The notes under the pieces were generated by a model, which worked only from the letters and a program-made list of their open reading frames with translations, had not been told where the DNA came from and made no database searches. From DTDX01 sp964608455 (GTDB lineage Archaea; Thermoproteota; Bathyarchaeia; 40CM-2-53-6; DTDX01), in the NCBI GenBank assembly GCA_964608455.1, contig CAZSNM010000006.1, forward strand, positions 1-54,975: a stretch of 54,975 nucleotides of DNA, written 5' to 3'. Both the position numbers and the translations under genes were made by a program. Shown here piece after piece: positions 33,361 to 42,012 of the stretch (position 1 is its first letter; each line of letters begins with the position of its first letter).

Positions 33361-35436
33361 TTATAGCAGAGCATATAAAATGAATAATGGTGCTAAAGCT
33401 AAAGCAATAGTATTTAAAAGTTTAATCACAACATGAATTGATGGCCCAGCTGTATCTTTTAATGGATCTCCAACGGTATCCCCTATAACTGTAGCAGCAT
33501 GAGTGGGTGAACCTTTACCGCCTAAATTACCTGCTTCAACATATTTTTTAGAATTATCCATAGCTGCACCTCCATTATTCATGAATAAAGCCATAACTAC
33601 GCCAACGATTATTCCAACCATTTGCAAAGCTCCAAGCGCTTCAGCTCCTAAAACTAAACCTACAATTACTGGCACAACAATTATTAAAAGACCGGGTGAA
33701 ACCATATTTTTTAAAGCTGCCTTTGTGCTTATATCAATGCATCTTGCATAATCAGGTTTAGCCTTACCTTCAAGAATTCCAGGAATTTCCCTAAATTGCC
33801 TTCGTATTTCCTCAATCATTTCCGCTGCAGTTTTACCAACAGCTTTAATAGCTAAAGCACTGAAAAGAAAAATTAGCATTGCCCCTATAAAAGCTCCAAT
33901 AAAAACAGCTGGTTTACTTAAATCTATGCCTTTTAACCCAACAACTTCTAGAAAAGCAAAGAAAAGTAGAAAAGCTGAAAGTGAAGCTGAACCTACAGCA
34001 TAACCCTTAGTTAAGGCTTTAGTTGTATTGCCTATAGCATCCATTTTTTCAGATATTTCTTTTCCCTCGCTAGTTAAACCTGACATCTCAAGTATACCAC
34101 TGCTATTATCTGCTATTGGACCGAAACCATCTAAAGCCAATATAATTGGTGTAACAGAAAGCATACCCATTGTTGCTATAGCTGTTCCATAAATGCCTTT
34201 TTGAATAGCTTCCCAAGAGCCTTTACCAACTAAAACTGGAAGCCCTCCTCCTAAAGCAAAGCTAGCCAAAATAGCTATGGAAATAACAAATATAAATATG
34301 CCAGTTGATTCCATTCCAATTGCTAAACCAGTAATTATTCCTGGACCGGCTCCTCCTTTGGCAGAATTTGCAATTTCTAAAACAGGTCGTTTACTATAAG
34401 AAGTATAATAATTAGTTATTAAAGCAATTAAAGCAGCTGTTACTATGCCGATTACAGCAGCTAAAAACAAGTTTAAATTATTATTTAAAAGAATTCTAAC
34501 TAAAATATAGAAGAAAATCACACATAAAATAGAAGTAACCATTAAGCTTCTGAGTAATGGTTTAAATGGATCTTCACTTTCCTTTTTTGCATAAACAAAA
34601 AGCATTCCAATCATTGTTGCGATTAAACCGAAAGCTCTAGCTATAAGAGGGAAAAGCACACCATTCACACCATATAAAGAAAAAATTGCTGGAGCTAAAC
34701 CAAGAATCATAGCACCAATATTTTCAGCAGTTATAGATTCAAATAAATCAGCTCCTCTACCAGCTATGTCACCTACATTATCACCTACATTATCAGCTAT
34801 AACTGCTGGATTACGCGGATCATCTTCAGGAATGCCAGCTTCAACTTTACCAACTAAATCTGCGCTCATATCAGCTGCTTTAGTATATATTCCTCCACCA
34901 AGCTGAGCAAATAAGGCTGCAAAGCTTGCTCCAAACCCAAACCCAACAATTAATCTTGGATCTTTATTAAATAAAATATATAATCCAGCTATTCCTAAAA
35001 GACTCATTGAAACCACAGATAAACCAAAAACTAATCCGCCTCTAAAAGCTATTTTTAAAGCTTTATCAAAGCTTTTTCTAACAGCTGAAGCTGTTCTAAC
35101 ATTAGCAAGAACAGCAACTCGCATAGCTATGTAACCAGCCAAGTTAGAGCATAAAGCCCCTAGAATAAAACCAAAAGATGTTTGAATGCCAAGCCAAGGA
35201 TTATGGGGGTCTTTAATTGCTAAAGCGAATAAAAAAGCGAAAATAGCTGCAATAATTATTATTGATTTATATTGTCTTTTAAGGTAAGCTTCAGCTCCAG
35301 ATTTTATAGCTGAAGCGATTTCACGCATTTTTTCAGTTCCAGTATCTTGAATTAAAATATATCTTGTTAAAAAAGCAACTAAAATTAAGGCTATAGCGCA
35401 AACAATAATTATTAATGAAATTAAAGGATTAAACAT
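33361..35436 (-). CDS. hppA: Membrane-bound proton-pumping pyrophosphatase, K+-independent type
   Basis: This integral membrane enzyme, 691 aa and about 16 helices, hydrolyses pyrophosphate and pumps protons out of the cytoplasm. Catalytic loops are visible: GGGIYTKAADMSADLVGKVE, EDDPRNPAVIADNVGDNVGD, and near the C-terminus NNGGAAMDNSKKYVE and HAATVIGDTVGDPLKDTAGPS. At the position that decides potassium dependence the sequence reads GNTTKALTKGYAVGSA. Lysine there, rather than alanine, marks potassium-independent enzymes. It would recover energy from pyrophosphate released in biosynthesis. Confidence 0.95.
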   Translation of the reverse strand: MFNPLISLIIIVCAIALILVAFLTRYILIQDTGTEKMREIASAIKSGAEAYLKRQYKSIIIIAAIFAFLFALAIKDPHNPWLGIQTSFGFILGALCSNLAGYIAMRVAVLANVRTASAVRKSFDKALKIAFRGGLVFGLSVVSMSLLGIAGLYILFNKDPRLIVGFGFGASFAALFAQLGGGIYTKAADMSADLVGKVEAGIPEDDPRNPAVIADNVGDNVGDIAGRGADLFESITAENIGAMILGLAPAIFSLYGVNGVLFPLIARAFGLIATMIGMLFVYAKKESEDPFKPLLRSLMVTSILCVIFFYILVRILLNNNLNLFLAAVIGIVTAALIALITNYYTSYSKRPVLEIANSAKGGAGPGIITGLAIGMESTGIFIFVISIAILASFALGGGLPVLVGKGSWEAIQKGIYGTAIATMGMLSVTPIILALDGFGPIADNSSGILEMSGLTSEGKEISEKMDAIGNTTKALTKGYAVGSASLSAFLLFFAFLEVVGLKGIDLSKPAVFIGAFIGAMLIFLFSALAIKAVGKTAAEMIEEIRRQFREIPGILEGKAKPDYARCIDISTKAALKNMVSPGLLIIVVPVIVGLVLGAEALGALQMVGIIVGVVMALFMNNGGAAMDNSKKYVEAGNLGGKGSPTHAATVIGDTVGDPLKDTAGPSIHVVIKLLNTIALALAPLFILYALL

Positions 35437-35516
35437 TTTAAACGTTCCCTCAAGCTTTTGATTTATTGCAATTAACTAAATTAAAAAAAAGAGGGTGAAA
35501 TAAAAAGTTTTATGAG

Positions 35517-35843
35517 TTATGCAGTTCTTTTCGCTGCTTCCAACTCTTTTTTAAGAGCTTCAATTGTTGATTGAAGAGCTAAAACTTTTCTTCGTAAAGC
35601 TTCAGCTTCAAATCGTTTAATATTAAGCATTTTAATTTTAGCTAGCAATCTTGATCTTAAAGCATTAAATTTATTTATTGGAACAGATCTGGATAGTTCA
35701 GCGCTTAACATAGCTACTCGATTTTTTAGTTCTTCAATTTCTTTTGCTGAAGCTTTAGGTTTAGCTTTTTTAACTGTTTTAGGTTTTGCAACTTTCTTTT
35801 TTGATAATAATGCTTTTGAGGCTTTACCCTTTTTAGCAGGCAA
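35517..35843 (-). CDS. Basic coiled-coil protein, 108 aa
   Basis: The first ~35 residues are almost all lysine, alanine, proline and serine (MPAKKGKASKALLSKKKVA), like histone H1-type tails. The remaining ~70 residues form a heptad-like amphipathic coil (EEIEELKNRVAMLSAEL-like pattern through LQSTIEALKKELEAAK). This suggests a nucleic-acid-binding tail on a dimerising coil; a chromatin or RNA-associated role is possible but not shown. ATG at 35843. Confidence 0.6.
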   Translation of the reverse strand: MPAKKGKASKALLSKKKVAKPKTVKKAKPKASAKEIEELKNRVAMLSAELSRSVPINKFNALRSRLLAKIKMLNIKRFEAEALRRKVLALQSTIEALKKELEAAKRTA

Positions 35844-35983
35844 TTTTATTCACCTTTATCGCATTAAAAACATAATAACATTAATTATTACTTTATCTAA
35901 AGAATAAATATAAAAGGTTTTGTCTCTTAAGATAAAGGAAGTTTAACTATTTTATTTCTATTAACAAAAAGAAAAATTTTCTT

Positions 35984-36367
35984 TTAAAATTTTGCTTTTC
36001 CCTGAATTTCTTTAAGAATTAATTTTTCAATTGTGCAAACGCTTTTACCAAATATTTTTTCTAAAGCAATAAAGAATTCTTCAGGTTTCTTTACAATATC
36101 ATTAAATTTTAAAGAAAATTTTTCTTCAAGATAGTTTTTTATTGCTTGAAATACGGCATCTCCAAGGGTTTCTTGCAATTTAGACTCAATAATATTTATA
36201 AGAGCATTTTCAAAGCTTAACTTTTCTTGAGCAAAAACCTTTTCATGCATTTTTATTAAATCAATTAATATCTTCCTTTCTACACAAAGCTTAATATTTT
36301 TAGCATTAAAATAATTATCGTTACTAATATTAATTTGATAATTGCAAGATTCAGTTAAAATATTCAT
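35984..36367 (-). CDS. Uncharacterised protein with a NitrOD5-like C-terminal domain
   Basis: The preferred start is ATG 36367 (MNILTESCNY) with GGAG 7 nt upstream; the longer frame to 36412 adds an unlikely hydrophobic leader. The ~128-residue product has an N-terminal segment of unknown type. Its C-terminal helical region, TLGDAVFQAIKNYLEEKFSL then DIVKKPEEFFIALEKIFG and IEKLILKEI, resembles the small output domain seen in thaumarchaeal and other TACK proteins (NitrOD5). Such domains are thought to mediate signalling or regulation. This assignment is from pattern memory and is tentative. Confidence 0.5.
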   Translation of the reverse strand: MNILTESCNYQINISNDNYFNAKNIKLCVERKILIDLIKMHEKVFAQEKLSFENALINIIESKLQETLGDAVFQAIKNYLEEKFSLKFNDIVKKPEEFFIALEKIFGKSVCTIEKLILKEIQGKAKF

Positions 36368-36619
36368 ATTGAATCTCCGAGAAAAAATAGTAAATAATTT
36401 AAATATGAACATATTTCAAAAATAAATGGAATTTAGTTTAAATCTCTAAAGGATTTAATCATTAATGTTTTAACTTATTTTTTTATTTTATTTTTCATAA
36501 TAGCAACTCAAGTTTAAAAATAGGCATGAACTAATAGCTTAGTTATTTTTTAACTTTAAAAAACAAAAAACTAATTAAGAAATAGAATAAACAATTTAAA
36601 AAAATTATTCCTTAATTTT

Positions 36620-38515
36620 TTAACAGCTTAATTTTTCAGGTGAAATATACTCGCCAAACTCTTCTTTAGCTTTAAGTAAACGCTTACGCTGCGCTTCAAG
36701 CTCTTCAAAAAGTTTTTGGGGGGCTTCAGGAGCGTTTTCTCGATAAAATTTTTCTACACGATTGATTTTAGCTAAATTTTCTTTAACACGAATAGTAAAT
36801 TGTTTGGTATATTCTTCAATAGTATAGTTTCTATTAAGTACTTCGCGAAAAAGCCTGCGAAGATCTTCATAGTTAGGAATAAAACCTGTTGGAGATTTTA
36901 TAGCATCAACTTCATTATGCACTCGAAGCTCCATCCATTTTATCCACACTCTTTTATCAAGTTTACTTGTTACAAATTCTCCCGTTGCTTTATCTCGAAG
37001 AAAATAGTTAACTCCAAAAATGATCGGGGGCTTTTTAAGTTTTTCACCAAATTCTAAGTGATTACGAATGTATTTGCCTAAAGGAATAGAGACAAAATCT
37101 TGAATACTCATTAAATTTATCTCATATTTACCTTCCTCTTCTACAATTGCAAATGTTGTTTCAGTCTCAAGTGAAGCGCCATAAGCGATAACTCCATGAC
37201 TCCAATTAAAGCTTTGCTGAACTGGTACGTAAGCTCTAGCATCTCTACAACCATAAATTATTCCTCCAAGCTCCACACCCATTGGATTATCTAATTCAGG
37301 ATCACAATTTTTTAATGCTTTTAGAGATATTGTATAACGAGCATTTTTATGGGATAAGGGAATTTCCTCCCCTTTTTCATCAAGCTTACCTTCATACCAG
37401 TATCCACTATAGTTTATTCCATCTTTAGGAAGATCACAACCCATACCTATCCAATAAGGTTTACCATTCTTTACTAATACATTTGAAAAAATAACTTCAT
37501 TTGGAGATGTAATAGCTTCCCAAATTAACGGATCATCAATAGGATTTACATCTTTAATTATTCCGAAAACTCCTGCTTCAGCATTTACAGCACGGCAAAC
37601 TCCATTAATATTGCGAAGATAAGCAATATCATCACCTAAAATAGTGTTTCCTGGAATCATAGCCGTAGAAGTTTTACCGCAAGCGCTTGGAAAAGCTCCT
37701 GCAAAATAGGTTTTCCGATTATTTGGTCCATGCACACCAGTTAACATCATATGCTCAGCTAACCAACCTTCCCGATCAGCTTTGCGAATAGCAAGGCGAA
37801 GAGCAAGCTTTTTAAAGCCTAAACTATTACCTGCATATTGGGTATTTACAGAATAAATAGTATCCTCAATATAATCAATATAAATGCGTTTTTTATCCAT
37901 GTTTATACTTACCATTTTTTCATTTAATTCTCCAGCTGAATGTAAAACTTTAAAAATAGAGTTTTGAGTTCCATTTTTCTGAAACATTTTAAATGCTGGA
38001 CGATAAAGCAAATGAGCAGAATGCGCAACATACCAAGAATCTGTACATTCTATGCATGGAATGCTAAATATTGAATTAGGTGGACCTAATGAAAGAAAAA
38101 GAACTATCATTGTACGGTTTTTCATAGAATTTCTTAATAACTCTTTTATTTCAGCTAAACCTTTTTCCCGTTCAATTTGATTAAGATTTTTATTAAGAGA
38201 ATCCCATTTTGGAACAAGATATTTTGTAACTTCTCTATCTCGACCTTGATCTTGAGGATTATCAAAATGATAGGTATGACCGGGGGTTGCTAATGGAATT
38301 TCTTCTCCAGTAGCTATCGCTTGATTTCGAACATAGCTTATATCTTTGGGAGAGTCGCTGCAAATAAAGATTTTATCTGGATTGCAAAGCTCTGCAGCTT
38401 CAGCGATAAATTGATGAATTTTATGGTTAGATATTGAGGATAACTTTAAATAGTCAATTTCACTCATTTTCATTTTTAATGTTTCAAGATGTTGCAGCAT
38501 TTTGCATAGTGGCAC
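36620..38515 (-). CDS. pckG: Phosphoenolpyruvate carboxykinase (GTP)
   Basis: It interconverts oxaloacetate and PEP with GTP, linking the C4 pool to gluconeogenesis. The chain, 631 aa, shows the GTP-type kinase loop FPSACGKTSTAMIPG, the metal site GDDIAYLRNINGVCRAVNAEAGVFG, GVELGGIIYGCRD and the late NYFLRDKATGEF. Up to three in-frame starts exist: GTG 38515, ATG 38500 and an ATG before SEIDYLKL. The last conserved-looking start cannot be fixed without homologues. It is divergent from an Lrp-type regulator with 166 bp between them, so the regulator may control it. Confidence 0.93.
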   Translation of the reverse strand: MPLCKMLQHLETLKMKMSEIDYLKLSSISNHKIHQFIAEAAELCNPDKIFICSDSPKDISYVRNQAIATGEEIPLATPGHTYHFDNPQDQGRDREVTKYLVPKWDSLNKNLNQIEREKGLAEIKELLRNSMKNRTMIVLFLSLGPPNSIFSIPCIECTDSWYVAHSAHLLYRPAFKMFQKNGTQNSIFKVLHSAGELNEKMVSINMDKKRIYIDYIEDTIYSVNTQYAGNSLGFKKLALRLAIRKADREGWLAEHMMLTGVHGPNNRKTYFAGAFPSACGKTSTAMIPGNTILGDDIAYLRNINGVCRAVNAEAGVFGIIKDVNPIDDPLIWEAITSPNEVIFSNVLVKNGKPYWIGMGCDLPKDGINYSGYWYEGKLDEKGEEIPLSHKNARYTISLKALKNCDPELDNPMGVELGGIIYGCRDARAYVPVQQSFNWSHGVIAYGASLETETTFAIVEEEGKYEINLMSIQDFVSIPLGKYIRNHLEFGEKLKKPPIIFGVNYFLRDKATGEFVTSKLDKRVWIKWMELRVHNEVDAIKSPTGFIPNYEDLRRLFREVLNRNYTIEEYTKQFTIRVKENLAKINRVEKFYRENAPEAPQKLFEELEAQRKRLLKAKEEFGEYISPEKLSC

Positions 38516-38546
38516 CTTCTCGAAACGTGTTTTTCTTTTTGCTTAA

Positions 38547-38556
38547 AGTTGCAACT
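38547..38556. promoter_or_regulatory. Palindrome in the pckG/lrp divergent region
   Basis: The perfect 10-bp palindrome AGTTGCAACT lies about 30 nt upstream of the pckG start. In the same 166-bp region the word CGAAACG occurs twice (38521-38527 and 38606-38612). These are candidate binding sites for the divergent Lrp-like regulator. Chance occurrence cannot be ruled out. Confidence 0.3.
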
Positions 38557-38681
38557 CACTAAAGTTATAAAAACAAAAATATAAGTTTTTTTAATGAAAA
38601 GTTGACGAAACGCAGATTTACATTTAAATTTTATAACAAAATGGAAAAGTTTAAAAGCTTCATTTAAACGTAAAATAATTT

Positions 38682-39158
38682 ATGCTTAGCAAAAAAGATC
38701 TCTTATTATTGAAAGAATTAATAAAAGATAGCAGACAAAAAATAACGGATTTAGCAGTTAAATGCAATTTAACTAGGCAAAGCGTTTATGAAAAAATTAA
38801 AGAGTTTATTAATAAAGGTGTAGAATTTACAATTGATGTAGATCCGAAAAATCTAGGATTAAATTTAACCGCATATATTTTGATAGTTGCAGATCCTCAT
38901 AGGGAATTTCGAAAAGAAACAGATAACCTAATAAAAGAGTTTAAAGAAGTATCGCAAATACATTATATTCTAGGCAGATTTGATGTAATAGCTGAAGTTA
39001 TTGTAAAAGATATGGATGAATTTAGAAATGTTCTAAATAAAATTCAAAGTTTACCAGCCGTAAAAAAAACTGAAACATTAATGGTTTATGAAACCACAAA
39101 AAGAAATAGGATAGATCCATTATTAAAGGCTATAGAGGATCAATTAAATTTAATGTAA
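38682..39158 (+). CDS. Lrp/AsnC-family transcriptional regulator
   Basis: The 158-residue protein has an N-terminal helix-turn-helix (LLKELIKDSRQKITDLAVKC then TRQSVYEKIKEF) and a C-terminal RAM ligand-sensing domain (LTAYILIVADPHREF, IHYILGRFDVIAEVIVKDM, KKTETLMVYETTKRN). Such proteins sense amino acids or related metabolites and act as octamers. The adjacent divergent pckG suggests local control of gluconeogenesis. ATG at 38682. Confidence 0.88.
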   Translation: MLSKKDLLLLKELIKDSRQKITDLAVKCNLTRQSVYEKIKEFINKGVEFTIDVDPKNLGLNLTAYILIVADPHREFRKETDNLIKEFKEVSQIHYILGRFDVIAEVIVKDMDEFRNVLNKIQSLPAVKKTETLMVYETTKRNRIDPLLKAIEDQLNLM

Positions 39159-39277
39159 ACATAACTTTATTTTCAAATTTTTCCTCATTAAAAAGGGTAG
39201 AAACCAATTTAATTTTAACATTTAATTCAATAAACCATTTAACTAAAGAAGAATGGTTTTCCATAATAAAAGGAGTT

Positions 39278-39544
39278 GTGAATAAAATGGGGGAGCTATG
39301 CGAAATAAAATATGAGTTAAAAATTAACCCTGTTAATAAAGCTATTCCAACTCAAAAAGAACATATTGAATCCTTAAAAGGGGTTTTAAGTCAAAAACAA
39401 ATTAGTAAAATGAAAAAGGAAGCAATAAACTGCATAGTTAAAAATAAAACAGTATCTTTTATAGAGTGTTTTTGCTGCAAAAACTTTGTAAGAAGAATAA
39501 AGGGAATAGTCTATTGTAAAGGAGATTCGCTTGATAAAATTTAA
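39278..39544 (+). CDS. Uncharacterised small cysteine-containing protein, 88 aa
   Basis: The protein has a basic central region and a cysteine group CFCC (about residues 65-68), with single cysteines at about 8, 52 and 80, a possible metal site. The start is GTG 39278 or ATG 39287; a GGAG at 39272-39275 favours neither clearly. It lies between the Lrp gene and the GMP synthetase genes on the same strand. I do not recognise a family. Confidence 0.5.
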   Translation: MNKMGELCEIKYELKINPVNKAIPTQKEHIESLKGVLSQKQISKMKKEAINCIVKNKTVSFIECFCCKNFVRRIKGIVYCKGDSLDKI

Positions 39545-39629
39545 GGTTTAGATTTAAAAATAATCTTTATTATTTTCCTCCTTATTTATTGAAAGTGACC
39601 TTTAAAGTTTTTATGGAGAGAATAAGCTT

Positions 39630-40802
39630 TTGTTAACCTCTGAGTTTAATGCTGAAGAATTTATTAAAACTCAAATAGAAAACTTAAGAAGAGAAATTAA
39701 AGAAGAAAAAGCTTTAGTAGCTGTTTCCGGTGGAGTTGATAGCACTACATGCGCCGCTTTAGCTTATAAAGCAATTAAAGAAAATTTAATTTGTGTTTTA
39801 ATAGATACAGGATTTATGCGAATTAATGAACCTGAATGGGTAAAGAATATATTAAATAAGCCCCCGCTCAATTTACCTATTAAAATTTTAAATGCTAAAG
39901 AAAATTTTATTAAAAGTTTGATAGGAATAAAAGATGCTGAAGAAAAAAGAAAAATATTTAGAGAAGAATTTTACAAAGTTTTAAGTGATGTAGCTAAAAG
40001 AGAAAACTGTAGGTTTTTAATTCAAGGAACTATTGCTCCAGATTGGATAGAAACTAAAGGAGGAATAAAAACTCAACATAATGTTTTAACGCAAATTGGA
40101 ATAAAAACTGAAGAAAAATATGGATTTACACTTCTTGAACCTTTAGTTAATCTTTATAAAGATCAAGTAAGAATTATAGCTAAAACATTAAATGTTCCAA
40201 AAGAAATTTCGGAAAGACAACCTTTTCCAGGACCAGGATTAATGGTTAGATGCGTAGGTGAAGTTAAAGAGGAAAAGTTAAGAGAGTTAAAAAAGGCTAC
40301 TAAAATTGTTGAAGAAAAACTAATGAATAAAGAAATACAACAATATTTTGCAGCAATATTAGATGAAGAATTTATTAGAGAACAATTTTTCCCAGAATTA
40401 GATTTAAATATAGAAGAAATTAAAGTTTTTAAAAATTTAGCTACAGGAGTTAAAGGTGATGAAAGAGCCTATGGAAAAATAGCAGGTGTTAAAATTAAAG
40501 AAAAGCATAGAGAAAACATATGGAATAATTTTGAAGCATTAATTTCACTTCAATCAAAAATAATTTCTGAAAAAAAGGATTTTACCCGCGTTTTATATTT
40601 AATAGAAGAAAAAAATGATGGAAAATATGCTATTTCAATAAGAGCTATAAAAACTAGGGATTACATGACTGCAGAAATAGCGCAAATTGAATGGGAAACA
40701 ATTAAAAAGATTGGCGAAGAAATTTTAGTTAATTGCTTAGATGTAAAAGAGGTTTATTATGATGTTACCCCAAAACCTCCAGCAACAATTGAATATGAAT
40801 AA
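39630..40802 (+). CDS. guaAB: GMP synthetase, ATP-pyrophosphatase subunit
   Basis: This subunit adenylates XMP and uses ammonia from the amidotransferase subunit to make GMP. It has the PP-loop VAVSGGVDSTTCAALA near 32-46, QGTIAPDWIE, RQPFPGPGLMVRCVGEV and the C-terminal dimerisation domain with ISIRAIKTRDYMTAEIA and YYDVTPKPPATIEYE. Archaea commonly encode the two GMP synthetase domains as separate genes, as here. The start is TTG 39630. The 3' end overlaps the amidotransferase gene. Confidence 0.93.
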   Translation: MLTSEFNAEEFIKTQIENLRREIKEEKALVAVSGGVDSTTCAALAYKAIKENLICVLIDTGFMRINEPEWVKNILNKPPLNLPIKILNAKENFIKSLIGIKDAEEKRKIFREEFYKVLSDVAKRENCRFLIQGTIAPDWIETKGGIKTQHNVLTQIGIKTEEKYGFTLLEPLVNLYKDQVRIIAKTLNVPKEISERQPFPGPGLMVRCVGEVKEEKLRELKKATKIVEEKLMNKEIQQYFAAILDEEFIREQFFPELDLNIEEIKVFKNLATGVKGDERAYGKIAGVKIKEKHRENIWNNFEALISLQSKIISEKKDFTRVLYLIEEKNDGKYAISIRAIKTRDYMTAEIAQIEWETIKKIGEEILVNCLDVKEVYYDVTPKPPATIEYE

Positions 40803-41394
40803 AAAGAGAAGTAATTTAATAATTCCAGTGGTTAGCTTAGAAGGGCAATACAATCATTTAATTTCTAGATTGCTTTATGAGCTTAAAGCTGAAAGCCCAT
40901 TGATTCCAGCAACTATAACTTTAAATCAAATAATTGAGGCAAATATCGATGGATTAGTTTTTGGTGGAGGCCCTCAAAAAGTTTATGAAGAGTTTAAAAA
41001 GGGAAAATTCAATTCATTATGCGAAATTATTACAAAAATTAATATTCCATGTTTATGTATATGTGCTGCTCATCAATTATTAGCTTTAGTTTATGGTGGT
41101 GAAGTAGGACCAGCAGTTTACCCAGAGTTTGGACCAGTTGAAATAGAAGTTATAGATGAGAATGAAATTTTAAAAGGTTTAAAACCATCTTTTATAGCAT
41201 GGAGTTCACATAATGATGAAGTTAAAAAACTTCCTAATGAATTTAAGCTTTTAGCCAAATCAAAAAAATGTTTGATTCAAGCTGTAAAACATGAAAGCAA
41301 ACCTATTTTTGGAGTTCAATTTCATCCTGAAGTTTACCATACAGTTAATGGAAAAAAAATTTTTGAAAATTTTTTAAGCATAATAAAAAGATGA
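40759..41394 (+). CDS. guaAA: GMP synthetase, glutamine amidotransferase subunit
   Basis: A class I glutamine amidotransferase with the nucleophile elbow CICAAHQLLAL and the catalytic His/Glu in GVQFHPEVYHT. The elbow normally reads G-x-C-x-G-H-Q; here the glycine after the cysteine is alanine, a mild variation. The early VSLEGQYNHLISRLL matches the family N-terminus. Two starts are possible: ATG 40759 with AGAGGT upstream, overlapping the previous gene by 44 nt, and ATG 40795, giving a more usual N-terminus (MNKKRSNLII). It delivers ammonia to the pyrophosphatase subunit encoded just before it. Confidence 0.9.
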   Translation: MMLPQNLQQQLNMNKKRSNLIIPVVSLEGQYNHLISRLLYELKAESPLIPATITLNQIIEANIDGLVFGGGPQKVYEEFKKGKFNSLCEIITKINIPCLCICAAHQLLALVYGGEVGPAVYPEFGPVEIEVIDENEILKGLKPSFIAWSSHNDEVKKLPNEFKLLAKSKKCLIQAVKHESKPIFGVQFHPEVYHTVNGKKIFENFLSIIKR

Positions 41395-41463
41395 AGATGA
41401 AGAAGGAACCTTTTTAAACCTCTAAAAACCAATTTAAATTTTTCAATAAAGGAGGGTTTAAAG

Positions 41464-42006
41464 ATTAAAGCTGAAAAAGCAACTATTCTGGTTTTCACAG
41501 GTTTAATAATTATTCTTCAAGCATTTTTCATAAATTATGCTGTTTCTCAAGGATTAATAATAAACCCAACTTTTAACTTGCCTATTCAACCTGTTTATTT
41601 TCCAGCTTTAGGGTTTATAGCTATTTCACTTTCTTCCTGGAGTTTTATTTTTCAAAAAATTTTAGAGCTTAAAGCATTTTCTAAAAAAGTTTTAATTAAA
41701 TCATTAAAGCTTATGCTTTTTCTTTTTATTATAACAGCAGCAGCTCTTTATTTGCCATATATTTTAACTTCAAATTGGTTCGCATCTATTTTAACTAATT
41801 TAGTTGCTAAAATTCCTCAATTCTTTAAATTTATAGAGAAATTAAGCTTTTCCTTAATTTACTTTTGGAGTTTAAATGAAGAATGGAAGTATATTTTCGC
41901 GCAGTTTTTAGGAGCTTCAACCTTAACTTTAGCATCTTTAATAGAGGGTTCCCTTTTAAGCAGAGAGATTAAAAGAAAAATTAGAAAAACGATAAAAAGC
42001 AAATAA
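41464..42006 (+). CDS. Multi-spanning membrane protein with an apparent ATT start
   Basis: From 41464 the frame encodes about 180 residues with a first membrane helix (ATILVFTGLIIILQAFFINY), then helices near 43-65, 80-102 and 135-160, and a basic C-terminus. The first canonical start (TTG 41578) would cut off the first helix. GGAGGG at 41451-41456 is placed 7 nt before an ATT codon at 41464, and no ATG, GTG or TTG exists in the open frame above 41578. ATT is therefore the likely start. Function unknown; it sits downstream of the GMP synthetase genes. Confidence 0.55.
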   Translation: MKAEKATILVFTGLIIILQAFFINYAVSQGLIINPTFNLPIQPVYFPALGFIAISLSSWSFIFQKILELKAFSKKVLIKSLKLMLFLFIITAAALYLPYILTSNWFASILTNLVAKIPQFFKFIEKLSFSLIYFWSLNEEWKYIFAQFLGASTLTLASLIEGSLLSREIKRKIRKTIKSK

Positions 42007-42012
42007 CAGTTT

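Noticed and set aside
33503..33751. Plus-strand frame inside hppA
   Set aside because: Antisense shadow of a conserved membrane-enzyme gene.
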